Source of the DNA: Fibrobacter sp.
GTDB taxonomy: Bacteria; Fibrobacterota; Fibrobacteria; Fibrobacterales; Fibrobacteraceae
Reading direction: 5' to 3'
Length of the DNA stretch: 64,000 bases
NCBI GenBank assembly: GCA_017526585.1
Contig: JAFXRC010000067.1
Span: forward strand, 1-64,000
The notes under the pieces: model-generated
Seen by the model: the letters and a program-made list of their open reading frames with translations, nothing else
Databases searched by the model: none
Told to the model about the DNA's origin: nothing
In this document: positions 52,606 through 61,270 of the stretch, piece after piece
How positions within the stretch are numbered: the first letter of the stretch is position 1
Layout: every line of letters starts with the position of its first letter
Program-made: the position numbers and the translations under genes

Positions 52606-53562
52606 TTGATTTGGGTTCTGGGCGTACTTTGTGCTTTGGCGCTTGTCGCCCTGTTCTTCCCGTTTATATTCTGGGTAGACTTCGATGCGGGAATGAAGGG
52701 GCTGAATGTTCGTGTTCGCCTTTTCAAGAAGGAACTCTATACCTATCATAAGAAATTCGGCAAAGACGACGAGGACGACTCGGAGTTGTTCGATATATCG
52801 ACTCCGGAAACCGAGCCGGTAGAAAAATCGGAAGCCCCGAAAATTGAAGAGCCGGAGCCGACACCAGAAAATACTGCTGAAGGAATTAATCAGACCGAAG
52901 CAGATAAGCCCGCTGTTGCAGAAACTAAAGCAGAAGACGAAAAACCTGAAGATGACAAGTCTGAAAAGGTGGAGTCCGCAGAAGAAAAGTCTGCAGATAT
53001 TAAGGCCGAAAAAGTTGAGAATAAGTCCGATGACAAGCTTGAAGAAGTTAAGCCTACAGAAGAAAAATCGGATGAAGGCAAGGCTGAGGAAAAGGATGCT
53101 CCCGAAAAGCGTTCCTTGACCGACCAGGAATTTTGGACACTCCTTTTGACGCCGGAATTCGATACGCGCGCCTGGTGGGCGGTGCGTCACGAACTTTCCG
53201 CCCTATTCAAGCTGTTTCGTATTCGTTTCACCGACTCCTTTGTCGAAGGCATCCGCATGGAATACGAAAATATGGGTTACGCTGCGGCATTGAATGGCTT
53301 TTTGAAAAGTTACCCCTACATTGGCGACTGGGATTTCCGCATGGACTGGACATACGATCACGAGCCGCGTGCCGAAGGTCACCTGAAGGCGTCGGTCAAT
53401 CTTTGCCGCACCCTGGGACTTTTGCTTGCGACGTTGTTCTATGGCGGCATTCTTGCCTTTACGTTCTGGCGTCGCCGTGCCCATATTCTTAAGACGGGTG
53501 AACTGCCCGAACTCGGCTTTGTCCGCAAAAAAATTGTCAATATCATGACGGAGGATGACTGA
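52606..53562 (+). CDS. Two-helix membrane protein with long Lys/Glu/Pro-rich linker
   Basis: About 318 residues, unrecognised. N-terminal membrane helix (LGVLCALALVALFFPFIFWV), ~130 residues of acidic KPEE-type low complexity (residues 60-175), then a globular part (WTLLLTPEFDTRAWWAVRHELSALFKLFRIRFTDSFVEG) and a C-terminal helix (TLGLLLATLFYGGILAFTF). The start is TTG 52606 with GGAGAAG upstream; no ATG is available. It follows the MlaC-like gene by 5 nt and overlaps the next by the shared A of TGATG. Resembles DUF2953-type membrane proteins only in outline. Confidence 0.7.
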   Translation: MIWVLGVLCALALVALFFPFIFWVDFDAGMKGLNVRVRLFKKELYTYHKKFGKDDEDDSELFDISTPETEPVEKSEAPKIEEPEPTPENTAEGINQTEADKPAVAETKAEDEKPEDDKSEKVESAEEKSADIKAEKVENKSDDKLEEVKPTEEKSDEGKAEEKDAPEKRSLTDQEFWTLLLTPEFDTRAWWAVRHELSALFKLFRIRFTDSFVEGIRMEYENMGYAAALNGFLKSYPYIGDWDFRMDWTYDHEPRAEGHLKASVNLCRTLGLLLATLFYGGILAFTFWRRRAHILKTGELPELGFVRKKIVNIMTEDD

Positions 53563-54266
53563 TGCCTGCCCTGACCTTAGATAGACTGCTAGCCTCCATC
53601 GGTTTTGGTTCCCGTAAGGAATGCCGCGCCTTGGTGCGGATGGGAATGGTGGAACTCGACGGAAAAGTCATGGACGATCCGTTCGTCGAATTCAAGAACC
53701 GTCCGGAAAACATAACGGTCAATGGCGAGGAAGTCCCGACAATTGAAAAACTCTACATCATGATGGATAAGCCGCTGGATGTGGAATGCAGTCACAATGC
53801 CCGCGACCACCAATCTGTTTTCGAACTTTTGCCGGATCGTTTTTCGGCGATGGGAATCCAGACCGTGGGACGCCTCGATGCGGATTCCTCAGGACTGTTA
53901 CTGTTTTCGAACCAGGGCGATTTCATTCATAAGGTGGAAAGCCCCAAGAAGGGATACCTCAAGAAGTACCGCGTGACGCTTGCGCGTCCGTTTACTGAAG
54001 AGCAGAAGGCGGAACTCCTGAAAGGTGTGATGCTCAAGGACGAACGACGCCCGGTGCTTGCCCGCGAAATTTCAGTGGACGGAGATTCTGTGCTGATTTC
54101 GATTGGGGAGGGATTATACCACCAGGTTCGCCGAATGTTTGCTGCGGTTGGAAACCACGTTGAAACACTCAAGCGTGAAGCGATTGGTCCAGTGGTGCTG
54201 GATGAAACTCTTTCTAGGGGTGGGTGGCGTTACTTGACAGACGAAGAAATCTCTTCGTTAACCTGA
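53562..54266 (+). CDS. RsuA/RluB-family pseudouridine synthase
   Basis: Converts a uridine of 16S or 23S rRNA to pseudouridine. An N-terminal S4 RNA-binding domain (LDRLLASIGFGSRKECRALVRMGMVELDGK) is followed by the catalytic domain with the GRLDADSSGLLLFSNQGDF motif, Asp as nucleophile, and EGLYHQVRRMFAAVGNHVETLKREAIG. 234 residues is typical of RsuA. The exact target cannot be told from the sequence. Start overlaps the previous stop (TGATG). The 3' end overlaps the HU gene by 37 nt. Confidence 0.92.
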   Translation: MPALTLDRLLASIGFGSRKECRALVRMGMVELDGKVMDDPFVEFKNRPENITVNGEEVPTIEKLYIMMDKPLDVECSHNARDHQSVFELLPDRFSAMGIQTVGRLDADSSGLLLFSNQGDFIHKVESPKKGYLKKYRVTLARPFTEEQKAELLKGVMLKDERRPVLAREISVDGDSVLISIGEGLYHQVRRMFAAVGNHVETLKREAIGPVVLDETLSRGGWRYLTDEEISSLT

Positions 54267-54586
54267 TTGTCTTGGACAGCAGTACCTTCGACAAAGGCTT
54301 CGATAGAGTTGATCTTGTCCTTGATGTCGTTGCTGAACTTGAACGAGGGGACTAGGCGTTCTTCGATCAGGACGGTTTCGCCAGTGCGCGGGTTGCGAGC
54401 AGGGCGAGCCTTGCGGGGCTTGCAGGCGAAGGTGCCGAAGCCGCGAATCTCGATCGTGTTGCCTTCGATCAGCTTTTCTCCCAGGAGGTCCAGGAACTGT
54501 TCGATGACGGTCTTGATGTCGTTGCGCACAAATCCAGTGGACTTGGCGATTTCTTGAATCAGTGCTTGTTTAGTTATATTTGCCAC
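54230..54586 (-). CDS. HU/IHF-family DNA-binding protein with extended C-terminal tail
   Basis: Histone-like protein bending DNA. The core (ANITKQALIQEIAKSTGFVRNDIKTVIEQFLDLLGEKLIEGNTIEIRGFGTFACKPRKARPARNPRTGETVLIEERLVPSFKFSNDIKDKI) is a standard ~92-residue fold with the RNPRTGE arm. A further ~26-residue acidic tail (NSIEAFVEGTAVQDNQVNEEISSSVK) is unusual. GTG 54586 is the start: an in-frame TAG lies just upstream, and the TATATTTA box is only 4 nt before, so this mRNA should be leaderless or have a very short leader. Convergent overlap of 37 nt with the pseudouridine synthase gene. Confidence 0.93.
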   Translation of the reverse strand: MANITKQALIQEIAKSTGFVRNDIKTVIEQFLDLLGEKLIEGNTIEIRGFGTFACKPRKARPARNPRTGETVLIEERLVPSFKFSNDIKDKINSIEAFVEGTAVQDNQVNEEISSSVK

Positions 54587-54590
54587 GCCC

Positions 54591-54598
54591 TAAATATA
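54591..54598 (-). promoter_or_regulatory. TATATTTA promoter box 4 nt from the HU GTG start
   Basis: On the minus strand CCTATATTTAGGGCGTG: box, four bases, start codon. The upstream in-frame stop excludes an earlier start. Confidence 0.6.
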
Positions 54599-54691
54599 GG
54601 TTTATCAAAGAGTTAGAGTACCGGTCAAGGCGAAATTAAATATTTTTTTGGGGCTCTTGTTGCGGAATCTTTGTGGATAAATGTTGTTAAT

Positions 54692-55789
54692 ATGTTGAAA
54701 AGTTTTAAGCTCAGGAATTTGGACGTTTTCCCGAATACGATACTTAGCCCCATGGACGGGGTGACGGACGCTCCGTTCCGTAGGCTTTGCCGCGTTCTTT
54801 CGAAGAATCGCATGGGACTTTTGGTGTCGGAGTTCGTTCCGACCGACGGAGATGCCGTATTTTGCCTGGACGGGCACAAGCAGCTCAAATTTTTCCCGGA
54901 GGAAAGGCCTTTCGGGGTGCAGATTTTTGGAAGATTCCCCGACCGAATGGCCGCCGCCGCGAAAAAAATCGCCGAAAACCTGCATCCGGAGTTTATCGAG
55001 GTGAACGCAGGGTGCCCGGCGCCGAAGGTGGCGGGCAAGGGGAGTGGCTCGGGGCTTTTGCGTGACCTGCCGCGCCTGCAGGAGATTCTGCACGATGTCC
55101 GAGCCGCACTGGATGCTTCTAGAGTCGATATTCCACTCACGCTCAAGTGCCGTATCGGCTGGGACGACGAAAGCATCAATGTGATGGAGACGCTGAAAAT
55201 TGCCGAGGGCGAGGGCGTCGAGATACTTACGGTGCATGGCCGTACCCGCCTTCAGGGGTACAACGGCCTTGCCAATTGGGAATGGATTGGCAAGGTCGCT
55301 GCCGCGGCCAAGATTCCCGTAATCGGGAATGGCGACGTGAACAGCGTCGCGACCGCCCGTGAGCGGCTTGAAACCTATGGCGTGTCGGGCGTGTCCATTG
55401 GCCGCGGCGCCATGCACAACCCGTGGATTTTCGGACAAATCGCCGATGCGTGGGAAGGTAAGCCCGAACATCAGATTTCTGCGGAAGAAACTCTCGACGT
55501 GTTCCCGCTTTATTACAAGTTCAAGCTCGAAGACGGTTCCTCCGAAATGGGAGCGCTTGGTCGCCTGAAGCAGCTGGCCGCCCGTCTCTGCAAGGGCTTT
55601 GATGACCCCGAAATGCAGGTGCGGCAGACGCTGCTTACCGCCCAGAACCCAGAAGAGTTCTTCGAACGCCTGGACTTGCTCAAAAATGGGATCGCGAAAT
55701 CGATGCGGTATGACCCTAACCGTCTGGTGAACCTGAATGGTGCCAAGGATACCGAGCTCAAGTTCGGGGATCAGTTTGCGGGACGTTAG
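54692..55789 (+). CDS. dus: tRNA-dihydrouridine synthase
   Basis: Reduces uridine to dihydrouridine in tRNA D loops using FMN. NTILSPMDGVTDAPFRRLCR, QIFGRFPDRMAAAAKKI, EVNAGCPAPKVAGKGSGSGLLRD with the catalytic Cys in NAGCPAPK, RIGWDD and GVSIGRGAMHNPWIF are conserved; 365 residues including a C-terminal helical domain. The exact subfamily (DusB is likely) is inferred. ATG 54692 preferred over the upstream GTG 54671. Confidence 0.93.
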   Translation: MLKSFKLRNLDVFPNTILSPMDGVTDAPFRRLCRVLSKNRMGLLVSEFVPTDGDAVFCLDGHKQLKFFPEERPFGVQIFGRFPDRMAAAAKKIAENLHPEFIEVNAGCPAPKVAGKGSGSGLLRDLPRLQEILHDVRAALDASRVDIPLTLKCRIGWDDESINVMETLKIAEGEGVEILTVHGRTRLQGYNGLANWEWIGKVAAAAKIPVIGNGDVNSVATARERLETYGVSGVSIGRGAMHNPWIFGQIADAWEGKPEHQISAEETLDVFPLYYKFKLEDGSSEMGALGRLKQLAARLCKGFDDPEMQVRQTLLTAQNPEEFFERLDLLKNGIAKSMRYDPNRLVNLNGAKDTELKFGDQFAGR

Positions 55790-55901
55790 CTCCGGATGTT
55801 CCAATTTGGAATAACCTACAAACGGAAAAATTTCATACAATTGTAAAAATTGCATTTACAAGTGTTATATTACTATAGGAAAAATCTTATAGGAATGGCG
55901 T

Positions 55902-58301
55902 ATGAAGAACAGAATATTTGCCTTTAGGGATGCAGTAGAGTTCGAAAACGAACTTTTTCTGTTTAGCAAGTGGTACAAGGAGCACGGAACTCCGACTATG
56001 TGCTTCCAACTTCATTCGACAATCCTGGATCCGGAAAAACTGAAACCGGTATGGGATGTTCTGGAAAGAGTTTTCCCCGATGTTCCGTGGTTTGGCAATT
56101 CGACCAGTGGAAACATCGTAAACTGCGAACAGGCGGTCGATATTTCGGTGTCGGCAATCATCTTTGAAAAATCGACGAGCAAGTTCATTGTTCGGCAGTA
56201 TGATTTCTCCAGGGAGTCCGTCGGTGGCATTGCAAACGAAATCGTCAAGGAAGCGGATAACAATCCGTGGGTAAAGGCTGTCGAAATTTATCATTGCATT
56301 TCGCCGTTCTCGACGACAGCCCTTTGTGAAGGTCTGGAGGGGCTTGCACCCGATATTCAGGTCTTTGGCGGCATTGTTTGCTCGCCCGATATCACCAGTC
56401 CGAATTCCTGCGTGTTCTCGTCGGTGGGTGGATACACCCGGTCGGGTCTTTTGGTAGTGTTCTATGGTGGCGAAGACTTGCATGTGGATTCCCGTAAAAT
56501 TAGCGGATGGAAACCGATTGGTCGAAACTTCCTCGTGACCCGTTCCGAAGGCAATATCCTTTACGAGCTGGGCGGCATTCCCGCTTACGAAGTGTACAAT
56601 AAGTATCTGAACATTAAAAACGACCAGAACTTCTTCTACAACGCGCTTGAATTCCCGATGCTTTATGAACACAATGGCGTGTCCATTGTGCGTGCAGCGG
56701 GTGCTAGCAATCCGGATGGCTCCTTGACGATGTCGTCCGATATTGATGAAGGCTCCATTATTCGCTTGTCGTATGGTGAGCCGCAGCTGATTGTGCAACG
56801 TATTAAGGAAGAGAGCGAAAAGTGCGAACAGTTCGCCCCCGAAGTGCAACACATTTTCTCTTGCGCGGCGCGAAAAGCGTTCTGGTCGCAGCGTGAACCG
56901 ACTTATGAAATTACACCGTTCAAGGGCTTGGCTTCTAGTACGGGCTTCTTCTCGCATGGTGAATTCCTGCGCGAAAAGGGACACCTGAACCAGCACAACA
57001 TTACGCTTGTGTTTGCCTCGATGCGTGAAGGGCCTGCCGTAAAACATGAACATGCCAATGTGGAAGATATCCAAGAAGGTATGTCTACGAGGCTTCCGCT
57101 TGCTGCCCGCATGGCTACGTTCATTCGCGAGACTTCGTTTGAACTGGAACAGATCAACAGCAAGCTCCGCGTGATGAACGAGCACCTTCAGGATGTCGCT
57201 ACGACGGATGCCTTAACGGGACTCGAAAATAGGCTCTCTTTTGACGAAATCCTCAAGACGATTAGCCAAGAGGATGCGGAATCGTCGGGTACCTGGACCA
57301 TGGTCCTGATGGATGTGAACGGTCTTAAGTATGCGAACGATACCTTCGGTCACCAGGCGGGCGATGCTTTGATTGTAGCCGCGGCAAATGCCATTAAGGG
57401 CGCCTATGGTGCTGCAGGAAACTGCTATAGAATCGGTGGTGACGAATTTGCCGTAGTGTTGCGCGTGCCGTTGGATTCTTTGTTCCTGCTGTACTCGAAT
57501 TTGCAGAAGAATATCGAAGAGTACAACAAGGATGCCCTGTACCACTTGTCGATTGCCGTGGGCGAAAGCCGCTTGCGCAGTGATTCGGGTGTCCGCAAGT
57601 CCATTAGTGACTGGAAAATGGAAGCCGACTTGAACATGTACCGCGACAAGGTGCGTTACCACAAGCCGGTGGAAAACAGCGAAAACCAGAACTTGAAGGA
57701 CTTGATCCATTGCCTGATCTCGGTGGAAGAAGCAAAGGATTCCTACACGGCGCACCACTCGGAGCGTGTGAAGGTATATTCGGAATTGCTGGCTCGTTCA
57801 CTTGGACTGTCCGAAGGCTCGGTGTCGCTTATTACACATGCGGCGCACTTGCACGATATCGGCAAGATGGGTATCAACGACAATGTTCTTGGTAAACCGG
57901 GCAAGCTTACCGACGAAGAATTCTCGGTCATTAAGCAGCATCCGGTGATTGGTGCAAAGATTTTGATGCAGTCGAACTACACGCACGAACTGGTGCAAAT
58001 CGTGTTGCATCACCACGAACGCTACGATGGTCGCGGATACCCCGAAGGCTTGAAGGGCGAAGATATCCCGATTGGCGCTCGCATTATCGCCATCGCCGAT
58101 TCTATCGACGCCATGACGAGCAAGCGCGTGTACCGCGACGCCATGTCGCTCGATTACTGTAGAAAGGAAATCGAGAAGAATCTAGGTGTCATGTACGATC
58201 CGGCGATTGGTAAGGTGGCGCTAGACCATTGGCAAGAAATTGTTGACTTGCTTTTGAAAATGCAGTCGGGACGCCCGAAAGTATTCGATGAAAAGAAGTA
58301 G
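55902..58301 (+). CDS. FIST-sensor cyclic-di-nucleotide signalling protein (FIST_N-FIST_C-GGDEF-HD-GYP)
   Basis: 799-residue soluble protein. Residues ~25-210 FIST_N (WFGNSTSGNIVN, VFGGIVCSPDI), ~220-385 FIST_C (ISGWKPIGRNFLVTRSEGNILYELGGIPAYEVY, CAARKAFW), ~415-580 GGDEF (TTDALTGLENRLSFDEIL, DVNGLKYANDTFGHQAGD, RIGGDEFAVV with GGDEF at ~512), ~595-790 HD-GYP (DSYTAHHSERV, THAAHLHDIGKMGINDNVLGKPGKLTDEE, HHHERYDGRGYPEGLKGEDIP). Both the synthesis and hydrolysis sites are intact. FIST domains are thought to sense small molecules such as amino acids. No membrane segments. Promoter region TTATATTACTATAGG. Bidirectional terminator after it. Confidence 0.92.
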   Translation: MKNRIFAFRDAVEFENELFLFSKWYKEHGTPTMCFQLHSTILDPEKLKPVWDVLERVFPDVPWFGNSTSGNIVNCEQAVDISVSAIIFEKSTSKFIVRQYDFSRESVGGIANEIVKEADNNPWVKAVEIYHCISPFSTTALCEGLEGLAPDIQVFGGIVCSPDITSPNSCVFSSVGGYTRSGLLVVFYGGEDLHVDSRKISGWKPIGRNFLVTRSEGNILYELGGIPAYEVYNKYLNIKNDQNFFYNALEFPMLYEHNGVSIVRAAGASNPDGSLTMSSDIDEGSIIRLSYGEPQLIVQRIKEESEKCEQFAPEVQHIFSCAARKAFWSQREPTYEITPFKGLASSTGFFSHGEFLREKGHLNQHNITLVFASMREGPAVKHEHANVEDIQEGMSTRLPLAARMATFIRETSFELEQINSKLRVMNEHLQDVATTDALTGLENRLSFDEILKTISQEDAESSGTWTMVLMDVNGLKYANDTFGHQAGDALIVAAANAIKGAYGAAGNCYRIGGDEFAVVLRVPLDSLFLLYSNLQKNIEEYNKDALYHLSIAVGESRLRSDSGVRKSISDWKMEADLNMYRDKVRYHKPVENSENQNLKDLIHCLISVEEAKDSYTAHHSERVKVYSELLARSLGLSEGSVSLITHAAHLHDIGKMGINDNVLGKPGKLTDEEFSVIKQHPVIGAKILMQSNYTHELVQIVLHHHERYDGRGYPEGLKGEDIPIGARIIAIADSIDAMTSKRVYRDAMSLDYCRKEIEKNLGVMYDPAIGKVALDHWQEIVDLLLKMQSGRPKVFDEKK

Positions 58302-58330
58302 TTTCTTGTTTCAAATAAACTTTATAACGA

Positions 58331-58357
58331 AAAGGCCGCCGGATTTGCTCCGACGGC
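58331..58357. terminator. Bidirectional terminator between the FIST-GGDEF-HD-GYP gene and gltA
   Basis: GCCGCCGGA / TCCGACGGC stem (9 bp, one wobble) with 5-nt loop; CCTTTT follows on the minus strand and TATTTT on the plus. Confidence 0.82.
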
Positions 58358-58394
58358 TATTTTAATTGCGGTAGAACCGAATGGGCGCGAACGG

Positions 58395-59684
58395 TCACCT
58401 TTTATCGCGGTCGACCCAGGCGCGAGCCGTGTGGCCCGTATAGATCTGGCGCGGACGGTTGATCTTCGAATTCGGATCGTCGTGCATTTCCTTCCAGTGA
58501 GCAATCCAGCCGGGGAGTCGGCCGATGGCGAACATCACGGTAAGCATGTTCGTCGGAATGCCCATGGCGCGGTAGAGAATGCCCGAGTAGAAGTCCACGT
58601 TCGGGTAGAGCTTGCGTTCAACGAAGTAGTCATCCTTGAGGGCGGCTTCTTCGAGCTTGAGCGCAATGTCCAGCAGCGGGTCGTGGAAATGTTCGCGTTC
58701 GAACACCTGGTACATAAGCTTCTTGAGCACCTTGGCGCGCGGGTCGTAGCTCTTGTACACGCGGTGACCAAAACCGGAAAGACGGAACGGGTCGTTCTTG
58801 TCCTTGGCCTTGTCCATCACCTGTTCGATTGTCATGCCACTCTGCTGGATGCGGAGGAGCGTTTCGAGCACGGCCTGGTTTGCACCGCCATGGAGCGGGC
58901 CCCACAGGGCGCAAATGCCTGCGCAAATACTTGCGTACAAGTTAGCGTGAGAGCTCCCCACCATACGCACCGTAGACGTAGAGCAGTTCTGCTCGTGGTC
59001 GGCGTGTACAATCAGAAGCGTGTTCAGTGCCTTTTCCATAATCGGATCGGGGTGGTAGGAACGCGCCTTGCTGCTGAACATCATGTTCAGGAAGTTGCTG
59101 CAGTAGCTGCGTTCCGCTTCGGGGTACACGAACGGTTCACCGATGCTTGCCTTGTAAGAGAAGGCGGCAATCGTGCGGATCTTCGAAATCAGGCTTGCGG
59201 TCGTGAGGTCGAACACGTCGGCGATGTTTTCGTCGTCGTAGAAACGCGGCGTAAACAGGCCCACGGCGTTCACGATGGAGCTGAGGATGCCCATCGGGTG
59301 GGCACTCGGCGGCATCTGCCTAAAGAAGTGCAGAAGGTTTTCGTGGAGGAGTGAATTCTCGGTCAACAACGTGCGGAAACGCGCCAGCTGCTGCTGAGTC
59401 GGCAGTTCTCCGTAAATCAGAAGCCAAGCGGTTTCGGGGAAGGTTGCCTTTTCGGCCAGGTCTTCGATACTGTAGCCGCGGTAACGCAGGATTCCGTGTT
59501 CGCCGTCCACGTAAGTGATAGCGCTACGGGTGCTACCGGTGTTTAGGTAGCCGTAATCCAAGGTCACCAGGCCGGTTTCCTTGCGGAGTTTGCAGATGTC
59601 GAGACCGTGTTCGTTTTCAGCACCTTCAACAACAGGGAGCTCGATGCTCTTTCCGTTGTAACTTAAAATGGCGTTGTCGGACAT
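58395..59684 (-). CDS. gltA: Citrate synthase
   Basis: Condenses oxaloacetate and acetyl-CoA. 429 residues, type-II-like length with an N-terminal ~40-residue domain. LDYGYLNTGSTRSAITYVDGEHGILRYRGYSIEDLAEKA, HADHEQNCSTSTVRMVGSSHANLYASICAGICALWGPLHGGANQAVLETL, GFGHRVYKSYDPRAKVLK and the C-terminal DFYSGILYRAMGIPTNMLTVMFAIGR are intact. ATG 59684 has GGAGGA upstream, which excludes the more upstream in-frame codons. It follows the aminotransferase gene by 31 nt, likely in one operon. Confidence 0.96.
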   Translation of the reverse strand: MSDNAILSYNGKSIELPVVEGAENEHGLDICKLRKETGLVTLDYGYLNTGSTRSAITYVDGEHGILRYRGYSIEDLAEKATFPETAWLLIYGELPTQQQLARFRTLLTENSLLHENLLHFFRQMPPSAHPMGILSSIVNAVGLFTPRFYDDENIADVFDLTTASLISKIRTIAAFSYKASIGEPFVYPEAERSYCSNFLNMMFSSKARSYHPDPIMEKALNTLLIVHADHEQNCSTSTVRMVGSSHANLYASICAGICALWGPLHGGANQAVLETLLRIQQSGMTIEQVMDKAKDKNDPFRLSGFGHRVYKSYDPRAKVLKKLMYQVFEREHFHDPLLDIALKLEEAALKDDYFVERKLYPNVDFYSGILYRAMGIPTNMLTVMFAIGRLPGWIAHWKEMHDDPNSKINRPRQIYTGHTARAWVDRDKR

Positions 59685-59715
59685 TATTCCTCCAGGAGGT
59701 ACGGGTTCCCGCACC

Positions 59716-61008
59716 TTACTTCATCTTCAAAATGCAATTATAGATATTGTCGAAGAGCTTGGGAAGCTTTTCGGTCGGAACGGCAGAGAAAGCGAGGCGG
59801 ATCAGGCCAGAAAGCATGATTGTGCCCGTGCTGTAGTCCTTGATGAGCTTTTCGCGGAGCTGTTCTGCGTCGACGCCCTTCGGCTTGATGCACATAAAGT
59901 AACCGCTATTGCACGGCATCGGGTCGAAGGCGTCCTTGTATTCCGGATGGGCGGCCAAGACTTCCTTGATGATGTCGTAGCGCTTCTTCAAAGTGGCGTA
60001 TTTTTCGGCCTTCTGCTGGGCGTATTCCGGGCTCTGGTAAGCGGCAAGCAGAATCTTCTGGCTGATGCTCGGGGCGTTGGAAATGTTGCCACGGACGGTG
60101 CCGGCGGCCTTGTCTTCGAGAGCCTTGAGCTGTGCTTCGGTAGCGCCCTTGAAGCCGAAGCTCATGAAGCCCACGCGGAAGCCCCATACGTAGTCTTCCT
60201 TGGTCGGACCGTCGAGCTTGACGGCGAGGAGGTTTTCGTGAGCGTCCACGAGCTTCACGAACAGGGATTCCTTGGTCACGCCTTCTTCGTACACCAGTCC
60301 GAAGTAAGCGTCGTCGAGGAGAGCCACCACCTTGTTGCCCTTGGCGGCGCATTCGGTAAGGATCTTGGCGATCTCGACAGCTTCAGTTTCGGTAGCGGTG
60401 TAACCGGTCGGGTTGTTCGGGAAGTTCAGGAGAACGACCTTCTTGTCGCCCTTGCTGTTTTCCAAAGCGGCCTTCAAGGCTTCGGTATCAAAACCGCCGT
60501 TCTTGAAGGTGTTGAATGTCTTGATCTTGGCGCCGCGGGCATTTTCGAACACGAGTTCGTAGTTGTCCCAGTACAGGTCCGGGATAATCACTTCGTCACC
60601 GGCATCGAGGAACAGGTAGCCGGCGCAGCTGATGGCATGCGTCAAGGCGCAGGTCACGACCGGCGTGCTGAAGTTCTTGTTTGCAAGCGTCGGGTTCTTG
60701 ATGATGACCTGCTTCTTCCATTCCTTGCGGAGGTCCGGGTTACCGAAGCTCGGGGCGTACAGGAAGGACTGCTTGGGCAGATTCAGGGACTTGAGGACGC
60801 AATCCAGCACGAGCGGAGAGCCGTCGTCTTCGAGGGCGGTGCCAATCGTAGCGTTGATCTCGGAGCCCTTGGCTTCGGCGCCCTGGCCGAGGATTCCCTT
60901 GCGGGGGAAGAAAATCGCCTTGCCCTGTTCAGAGAGCATGTCGAGAACTTTGCAGCCGTTGGCAGAAAGTTCGGCGTTGAGAGCCTGTGCTAAAGGATTG
61001 TAGTTCAT
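59716..61008 (-). CDS. Class I/II PLP-dependent aminotransferase (probably aspartate or broad-range)
   Basis: 430 residues. Pyridoxal-enzyme features: FPRKGILGQGAEAKG, ALTHAISCAGYLFLDAGDEVIIPDLYWDNYELVF, NFPNNPTGYTATETEAVEI, LLDDAYFGLVYEEG and KLDGPTKEDYVWGFRVGFMSFG, where the PLP Lys is in the TKED segment ahead of WGFRVG. In operon with citrate synthase; an aminotransferase producing or consuming 2-oxoglutarate or aspartate would fit an anabolic partial TCA path (inference). Specificity cannot be called. Promoter box 29 nt upstream. Confidence 0.88.
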   Translation of the reverse strand: MNYNPLAQALNAELSANGCKVLDMLSEQGKAIFFPRKGILGQGAEAKGSEINATIGTALEDDGSPLVLDCVLKSLNLPKQSFLYAPSFGNPDLRKEWKKQVIIKNPTLANKNFSTPVVTCALTHAISCAGYLFLDAGDEVIIPDLYWDNYELVFENARGAKIKTFNTFKNGGFDTEALKAALENSKGDKKVVLLNFPNNPTGYTATETEAVEIAKILTECAAKGNKVVALLDDAYFGLVYEEGVTKESLFVKLVDAHENLLAVKLDGPTKEDYVWGFRVGFMSFGFKGATEAQLKALEDKAAGTVRGNISNAPSISQKILLAAYQSPEYAQQKAEKYATLKKRYDIIKEVLAAHPEYKDAFDPMPCNSGYFMCIKPKGVDAEQLREKLIKDYSTGTIMLSGLIRLAFSAVPTEKLPKLFDNIYNCILKMK

Positions 61009-61037
61009 TGTGGTGTCCTTTTGAATTTTTGCGGGTG

Positions 61038-61045
61038 CAAAAATA
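61038..61045 (-). promoter_or_regulatory. Promoter box TATTTTTG of the aminotransferase-gltA unit
   Basis: Minus strand TTTCTATTTTTGCACCCGCAAAAAT: exact TAnnTTTG, then a GC-rich stretch and an A run, the same arrangement as at hom and pgk. Confidence 0.55.
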
Positions 61046-61242
61046 GAAAAATTTGGGATATTTCCTAGTCTTTTCAGCCTGGTGTGGTCTCGAAAAACCC
61101 GTTCTGAACGCGAAATAAGTAAAAAAGCGTTTTTAGAAAAGCGGAAATACAGATTTGCTTATATCCAGTGACGGAAAACACCAGAAATTGCAAAAAATGT
61201 AAAAGTAGCCGTAGGCTGGTTGCAAAAGCATTTTTATTAGTT

Positions 61243-61250
61243 TATATTTA
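61243..61250 (+). promoter_or_regulatory. Promoter box TATATTTA of the lipoprotein gene
   Basis: TTTATATTTAATAAAAACTAGAGGG precedes ATG 61271 by 20 nt, with GAGGG as ribosome-binding site. Confidence 0.5.
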
Positions 61251-61270
61251 ATAAAAACTAGAGGGTTCCT

